From positions 1 to 38,562 of the forward strand of contig NZ_RQVV01000059.1 in assembly GCF_009295515.1 (NCBI RefSeq): a DNA stretch of 38,562 nucleotides, written 5' to 3'. Shown here piece after piece: positions 34,808 through 38,562 of the stretch. This stretch comes from Erwinia endophytica (GTDB taxonomy: Bacteria > Pseudomonadota > Gammaproteobacteria > Enterobacterales > Enterobacteriaceae). The position numbers and the translations under genes were made by a program. Each line of letters starts with the position of its first letter. The stretch's first letter is position 1. Below the pieces are notes generated by a model. It did not search any database, was not told the origin of the DNA, and saw nothing but the letters and a program-made list of their open reading frames with translations.

Positions 34808-35131
34808 ATGCCATTTACACGATCCCATGAGTGGGGGTTACAAAGCGATATCACCCCAAGATTTGGAGCCAGATTAGTTCAGGAAGACAACCGGCTGCAC
34901 TATCTGGCTGACAGGGCTGGAATAGTGGGTGAATTCAGCGAAGAACAAATTGACCGTATTAATCAGTCGTTCCCGCAAATGATCAGCATGCTCGAACATC
35001 TGCTGACCACCGGTGAACTCAATCCCCGCCAGCAGCACTGCATCACGATTTATCACAACAACCTGACCTGTGAAGCCGATACCCTCGGTTCACACGGCTA
35101 CGTCTATATTTCGATTTACTCGACACCTTAG
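34808..35131 (+). CDS. CbeA-type antitoxin (YeeU/YafW/YfjZ family)
   Basis: This 107-residue protein is the antitoxin of a type IV toxin-antitoxin pair. Family signatures are EWGLQSDITPRFGARLVQED, LHYLADRAGIVGEFS and LGSHGYVYISIY. In E. coli, CbeA promotes bundling of MreB and FtsZ and so opposes its toxin without binding it. CGGAG precedes the ATG. The toxin gene starts 24 bases downstream. The length and GDR-free core are close to YafW and YfjZ. It appears intact. Confidence 0.93.
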   Translation: MPFTRSHEWGLQSDITPRFGARLVQEDNRLHYLADRAGIVGEFSEEQIDRINQSFPQMISMLEHLLTTGELNPRQQHCITIYHNNLTCEADTLGSHGYVYISIYSTP

Positions 35132-35155
35132 TAGACCCCTCTAAAGGAAATCAAT

Positions 35156-35485
35156 ATGCCAACCTCAGCAATTTATTCGAGGCCGGCGGCATCGTGCTGC
35201 CTGTCACCTGTAGCGCACTGGCGAACATTACTTGTGTACCTGCTGGAAAAGCACTTCGGAATGGATTTAAACGATACGCCATTTTGCAGTGAGTCAGTCA
35301 TCCTGCAACACATCGAAGCGGGTGTTACTCTGGCCGACGCGATCAATTTCCTGGTGGAAAAATATGAACTGGTGCGCATTGATCGCCGTGGTAATACCTA
35401 TCCAGAGTCAGAAATCTTCCTGACGGCTGCCGATATCCTGAAGGCAAGTCACGCTACCGGATTAACGCAGCGCAATTTCGATTAA
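35156..35485 (+). CDS. CbtA-type toxin (YeeV/YkfI/YpjF family)
   Basis: This 109-residue protein is the toxin partner. The family core is present: SPVAHWRTLLVYLLEKHFGM, LNDTPFCSESVILQHIEAG and LADAINFLVEKYELVRIDRRG, ending AADILKASHATGL. CbtA toxins inhibit polymerisation of the cytoskeletal proteins FtsZ and MreB, causing rounded, lysing cells. The length matches the shorter YpjF/YkfI branch, not the 124-residue YeeV. AAGGA precedes the ATG. It follows the antitoxin by 24 bases and ends before a good terminator. It appears full-length. Confidence 0.92.
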   Translation: MPTSAIYSRPAASCCLSPVAHWRTLLVYLLEKHFGMDLNDTPFCSESVILQHIEAGVTLADAINFLVEKYELVRIDRRGNTYPESEIFLTAADILKASHATGLTQRNFD

Positions 35486-35550
35486 ATCCTGTATAGCGCA
35501 TTCCAGATTTACCTTTCTGCTGCTTTCTCCTCTATCTGACAACGCATAAT

Positions 35551-35578
35551 GCCCCTGCCATTACCGGCAGGGGCTTTT
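35551..35578 (+). terminator. Rho-independent terminator after the toxin gene
   Basis: GCCCCTGCC and GGCAGGGGC form a nine-base GC-rich stem with a six-base loop, followed by TTTT. It closes the RadC-like/antitoxin/toxin operon and lies only a few bases before the next gene start. Confidence 0.85.
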
Positions 35579-35584
35579 GCTTAT

Positions 35585-36433
35585 ATGGAATTTTTTGCGA
35601 TGCAAACAGAACCTGATGTGATTACCGAACACACTGAGCTGATTAACTCGACCAATATTGAGCGTATCGTCACCGGACGTGATGCTGCGCTGGTGCAGAT
35701 TGAACAGTTGATTCAGCAGCTCAATGCCATTTCTCAGCTAACTGCCGGAATCGGTGGCGGCAACGCTGCCGACTGGGCTATGAAGCAAGGTCATCGCTAT
35801 GACTGCTGGCTGATGGAAAAGCCAGATAAAGCGATGCCGGTGATCGCCCGCAATATTGACCGCAGCTTGTGGCGAGACCTGATGCTGAAATCCGGCATGC
35901 TATCGCTAATGGACGCACAGGCACGTACTCAGTGGTATCAGAACCTGGAAAATGGGGATCTACCGGCCATTAGTGAAGCCAATATTTTCAGCACCTTTGA
36001 ACAGTTGCATAAGAGCAAAGCTGAAGTGTTTGAGCGCGGCATCATCAATGTGTTCAAAGGGTTGTCATGGGATTATAAAACTAACAGCCCGTGCTTCTTC
36101 GGCAAGAAGAGCATTATTAACAACTTTGTGACGCACAATCGTTGGGGCTATAGCCTTACGTGGGGATTGCGTCGTGATCAGTTGGCAGATCTGGAACGGA
36201 TGCTGTTTTTACTGGATGGCAAAGCAATACCCGATAATCGCGGTGACATTTCAATTCGCCTGATGGAGCATATACGCGACAATCCGGCCAAGGATGCTTA
36301 CGAAGACAATTACTTCTCGATCCGTTACTTTCAGAAGGGCACCGCACATCTGACATTCAAGCTCCCAAATTTAGTGGATAAAATGAACGACATCATTGCT
36401 AAACACTATCCAGGAATGTTGGCTGAAAGATAG
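35585..36433 (+). CDS. DUF4942 protein
   Basis: This 282-residue protein is the DUF4942 member commonly found directly after CbtA-type toxin genes in enterobacterial islands. Recognisable parts are ERIVTGRDAALVQIEQLIQQ, DWAMKQGHRYDCWLME, RNIDRSLWRDLM and FGKKSIINNFVTHNRWGY. The start at 35585 (MEFFAMQTEPDV) or 35600 (MQTEPDV) is chosen because the frame further upstream lies in the terminator hairpin; neither has a strong ribosome-binding site. It is soluble, without a signal peptide. The function is unknown; its constant company with the toxin suggests a linked role. Confidence 0.85.
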   Translation: MEFFAMQTEPDVITEHTELINSTNIERIVTGRDAALVQIEQLIQQLNAISQLTAGIGGGNAADWAMKQGHRYDCWLMEKPDKAMPVIARNIDRSLWRDLMLKSGMLSLMDAQARTQWYQNLENGDLPAISEANIFSTFEQLHKSKAEVFERGIINVFKGLSWDYKTNSPCFFGKKSIINNFVTHNRWGYSLTWGLRRDQLADLERMLFLLDGKAIPDNRGDISIRLMEHIRDNPAKDAYEDNYFSIRYFQKGTAHLTFKLPNLVDKMNDIIAKHYPGMLAER

Positions 36434-36543
36434 CGAAAGATTAGAATGCGTTGGCCTCAAACACAGGCGATCTTTGTCAGCAATTGCCTACAAAATTGCC
36501 TAAGTATTTTAAGAGGCAAATTTATCACACAAGGGACTGAATA

Positions 36544-37791
36544 ATGGAAAAGATCGATGAGTGGCGAGATATACGAGAGTTGCTGCGTAGCACTGTGTTA
36601 ATGCAGGAAGGCTATCATCAAGCAAAGAAACGTTATGCCAGTAAGATAGCTCCTGATTTTCGTCTGTTGCGTTTTTTCAATATTAATGAAAATACCCTTT
36701 CTCAATGTTTGGCATTCCTTCTGAGACCTGATGAAAGCCATGCCCAGGGTGATCTTTTTCTCAGTAGTTTTTATCAATTAATAGAGAAATCAGAAGCGCT
36801 CAAAGCTGATATGAAGGCTCAGATTTCAACTGAATACACTATTTCTAATAGTCGTAGAATTGACATATTGGTTGCGGATCAAAACGAGTTAACAGGTATT
36901 GAAAACAAACCTTGGGCAGTCGACCAAAAAGATCAACTTTATGATTATGCTCACTGGTTAGCAGCGGAAGCGAAACGACGAGGCGGCGGATGGTCCTTAG
37001 TTTACCTCTGTAACAACGAGATAAGTGAGTTTACTTTCCGCTCTCAGTCATCTGACGATATAAACAGGCATGTAAAACCCATCACTTTCTTTCAATTGGA
37101 AAATTGGCTTTCGCGTTGTGCATTGCACATTGAGGCACCAGCAGTACGATGCTTTGTAGAAGCTCTAATAAAATTCATTCGCGAAGATATTAATGGAGAA
37201 ACAGCTATGGAATTGCAAAATGAACTCACAGAAAAACTGGTTGCTTCACCTCAAAATCTCAGCGCAGCATTTTTAATTGCTCAGAATATGCGACAGGTTA
37301 AAGAGCGCCTGTGGAAAGATTTCATACTACATCTCCGTCAGCAATTGTTGCCTCTCGGGATTAGTGTAGATATGAATGATGAGTTGCGATTAGGGAGTAA
37401 ATACGCATCGTTTTCTATCTTATTTAGAGAAGGCGATGATTTCAAATTAAGCTGGGAGTTTGATACTTCAGATTATCGCAATCTGGCTTACGGAATTTGC
37501 TCTGTCAGTGAGCCCAATGAAAAGTTAAACAAAGATTTTTTTCCTTCAATTGGAGCAGCAATGCGCCATGCTTTTCCTGAAATTGATGCGAATGTTGAAA
37601 CTACAGAATGGTGGCCTTGGTGGTGTCATGCAGATGTGGGGATGAATGTCCCACGGAACTGGAATATGGATTCTGAGGCTTGGACTCTACTACTTGAGCG
37701 TGGAGAGGGAAGTTTTTCTCAATCAATTGTCAGCATGGCGCAGCGTATTCATGATGAGGTTGATTTGTCCCTGTTCAGAGCACTAGCCTAA
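36544..37791 (+). CDS. PD-(D/E)XK nuclease-fold protein (PDDEXK_4-like)
   Basis: The 415-residue protein has an N-terminal PD-(D/E)XK nuclease domain: RRIDILV supplies Asp107 and TGIENKPWAVDQKDQL supplies Glu120 and Lys122, spaced as in the PDDEXK_4 family. A further Glu97 precedes the core. The N-terminal part (FFNINENTLSQCLAFLL) also resembles that family. The C-terminal 200 residues are of a kind often seen after this nuclease and include a Trp-rich EWWPWWCHAD. It is the last gene before attR, a place that often carries single-gene defence cargo. DNA cleavage and an anti-phage role are inferred, not shown. Confidence 0.75.
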   Translation: MEKIDEWRDIRELLRSTVLMQEGYHQAKKRYASKIAPDFRLLRFFNINENTLSQCLAFLLRPDESHAQGDLFLSSFYQLIEKSEALKADMKAQISTEYTISNSRRIDILVADQNELTGIENKPWAVDQKDQLYDYAHWLAAEAKRRGGGWSLVYLCNNEISEFTFRSQSSDDINRHVKPITFFQLENWLSRCALHIEAPAVRCFVEALIKFIREDINGETAMELQNELTEKLVASPQNLSAAFLIAQNMRQVKERLWKDFILHLRQQLLPLGISVDMNDELRLGSKYASFSILFREGDDFKLSWEFDTSDYRNLAYGICSVSEPNEKLNKDFFPSIGAAMRHAFPEIDANVETTEWWPWWCHADVGMNVPRNWNMDSEAWTLLLERGEGSFSQSIVSMAQRIHDEVDLSLFRALA

Positions 37792-37957
37792 TCTTAGTCG
37801 TTAGCAAGTTACGAAAGCGTAAAGCTGGAGAATCTTCTACGTCAGCAACCCACACCATGCAAGGAAGATATCAGCCATAATGGCATGTTGGCTTAGCGGA
37901 AGTTAGGCGCTATAGTGCCCGGGCTCGAAATTGCTTATGTTTTCAGCGAAACATGTT

Positions 37958-37978
37958 TGGGGGCCTAATTGGGGGCCT
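37958..37978 (+). repeat. Tandem TGGGGGCCT motifs, candidate integrase arm sites (right)
   Basis: TGGGGGCCT occurs at 37958-37966 and 37970-37978, 12 bases apart, about one helical turn. The same nonamer is at 10669-10677 at the left end. They lie 57 to 77 bases inside attR. This is the layout expected for arm-binding sites of the island integrase. Confidence 0.5.
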
Positions 37979-38034
37979 CTGCGTTTTTCGAACACGAGAA
38001 AAACCAGTGGTAGCAAGGTGTGAAGGGTCAGAGA

Positions 38035-38060
38035 TCGAATCCTGTAGGGTACCATTTCAA
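38035..38060 (+). repeat. Right attachment site (attR)
   Basis: TCGAATCCTGTAGGG at 38035-38049 is identical to the argU T-arm and acceptor at 10524, followed by TACCATTTCAA. Relative to the left copy it lacks two bases (CG) and one T. Upstream, GGTCAGAGA resembles GGTCACAGG of the tRNA, so the similarity extends a little further. It bounds the island. Confidence 0.78.
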
Positions 38061-38069
38061 ATCAATGAG

Positions 38070-38303
38070 TTATATACTTTTTCCTGTCTTCAAATTTTCC
38101 GCGTGGGACAGATTTGGGACAGACACCCTGAAAATTTCGTCAATGTGGCGTGCGTGTTCGGTCAAATGGTTCGGTGCCATATGAGCATAGCGCTGTACCA
38201 TCTCGATGCTTTCCCAGCCCCCCATTTCCTGCAGCGCCGACAATGGCACTCCGGCCTGAATCAGCCAGCTAGCCCATGTATGCCTCAGATCGTGAAAATG
38301 TAC
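38070..38303 (-). pseudogene. Relic of a lambdoid (DLP12-type) integrase C-terminus
   Basis: On the minus strand a fragment of about 77 residues reads [20 protein letters not shown], then [20 protein letters not shown] and [14 protein letters not shown], ending at a stop beside attR. It holds the catalytic His-Leu-Arg-His box and the Tyr of a tyrosine recombinase and closely resembles DLP12-type integrases, which also target argU. Upstream of VHF the frame meets a stop and unrelated sequence, so the first 300 or so residues are missing. It is different in type from the P4-like enzyme at 10721. Confidence 0.82.
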
Positions 38304-38424
38304 TTTTTAATGAGTTTTTAAGACAACATGTATGATTTATAAGTATATTTATTTTTGTAAATGCCATCTCTGGGCTGGTGTGGTAGGGTGAGTTGGTCGA
38401 AATTTGATCTCTTGGGAGTGAGGA

Positions 38425-38514
38425 ATGAGGTGGCTTGTCTTTATGTTGCTTCTGGGTACTTGGAATGCTGGTGCTGCGTGCTGGAAGGTAGAGGGGCTAT
38501 CTGGCTCTAAATAA
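38425..38514 (+). pseudogene. Possible truncated exported protein
   Basis: A 29-residue frame reads MRWLVFMLLLGTWNAGAACW then KVEGLSGSK and stops. It has a good ribosome-binding region (GGGAGTGAGGA) and looks like a signal peptide with its first mature residues, so it may be the start of a broken secreted-protein gene. The rest is not visible. Weak call. Confidence 0.3.
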
Positions 38515-38562
38515 CTGCGCTTAATAGTAGATCACTGAAGGGAACTCAATCCGGTTTGAGCG

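Larger units (their letters stand above)
10524..38060. mobile_element. argU-integrated genomic island carrying defence genes
   Basis: The element is bounded by direct repeats of the argU 3' end and begins with a P4-type integrase. Cargo differs from the core in base composition and is enriched in defence functions: OLD/UvrD, type I restriction, XRE-ImmA/IrrE, TIR, PD-(D/E)XK, and CbtA-type toxin-antitoxin. The right part has the CP4-57/CP4-6-like set (AlpA, Gp2-like, YfjP-like GTPase, DUF932, RadC-like, CbeA/CbtA, DUF4942). There are no capsid, tail or conjugation genes, so it is a satellite-like island rather than a complete prophage or ICE. Confidence 0.85.

Noticed and set aside
37953-38321. 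122-residue plus-strand open frame across attR
   Set aside because: It runs over the attachment site and antisense to the integrase relic, which has clear recombinase motifs on the minus strand.
1-38562. CRISPR array or cas genes
   Set aside because: No regularly spaced direct repeats and no Cas motifs were seen; the repeats found are att copies, arm-like nonamers and hairpins.

Overview
The window is chromosomal DNA of an Enterobacteriaceae species. The housekeeping genes purK, purE, lpxH, ppiB, cysS, ybcJ, folD and argU are all intact and read as close relatives of the E. coli and Salmonella proteins. Many residue differences, and a three-gene insertion between cysS and ybcJ, argue against E. 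coli K-12 itself. A Citrobacter, Enterobacter or Salmonella-like host is plausible, but the genus cannot be fixed from sequence reading alone.

Layout. Bases 1-1377 are a mosaic of three broken insertion sequences (IS3, IS256 and IS6 families) abutting the 3' end of purK. Bases 1406-10545 are core genome: the purEK operon (minus strand) with a PurR operator overlapping its -35 box; lpxH-ppiB (minus); cysS (plus); a plus-strand cassette of a PhnP-like metallo-hydrolase, a nucleoside:H+ symporter-family permease and an MgtC-family membrane protein; folD-ybcJ (minus); and tRNA-Arg(UCU), argU.

From argU to about 38060 lies a genomic island of roughly 27.5 kb. It starts with a P4-type tyrosine integrase next to the tRNA and ends in an imperfect copy of the tRNA 3' end. 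Its left two thirds is a defence region: (i) a minus-strand OLD-family ATPase/TOPRIM nuclease coupled to a UvrD-like helicase, Gabija-like in architecture; (ii) a type I restriction-modification operon, hsdM-hsdS-hsdR, preceded by an unusual one-domain HsdS-like gene; (iii) a minus-strand pair of an unknown 239-residue protein and an XRE-HTH/ImmA-IrrE peptidase fusion, with a palindrome inside the promoter; (iv) a TIR-domain protein with an unrecognised C-terminal domain, followed by a small orphan. Its right third is the familiar CP4-57/CP4-6-like gene set: a sulfatase-fold phosphoethanolamine transferase, AlpA regulator, inovirus Gp2-like protein, YfjP-like GTPase, DUF932 protein, RadC-like JAMM protein, CbeA/CbtA-type toxin-antitoxin pair and DUF4942 protein. 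A PD-(D/E)XK nuclease-fold protein sits last before the right attachment site.

Beyond the right attachment site is a relic of a second integrase, of the lambdoid DLP12 type, so argU appears to have been used more than once as an insertion target. The best candidates for undescribed biology are the one-domain HsdS-like gene upstream of hsdM, the XRE-ImmA/IrrE gene with its unknown partner, the TIR protein with its new C-terminal domain, and the OLD/UvrD pair, which is larger than typical Gabija proteins. All functional assignments rest on motif reading; no database search was possible.
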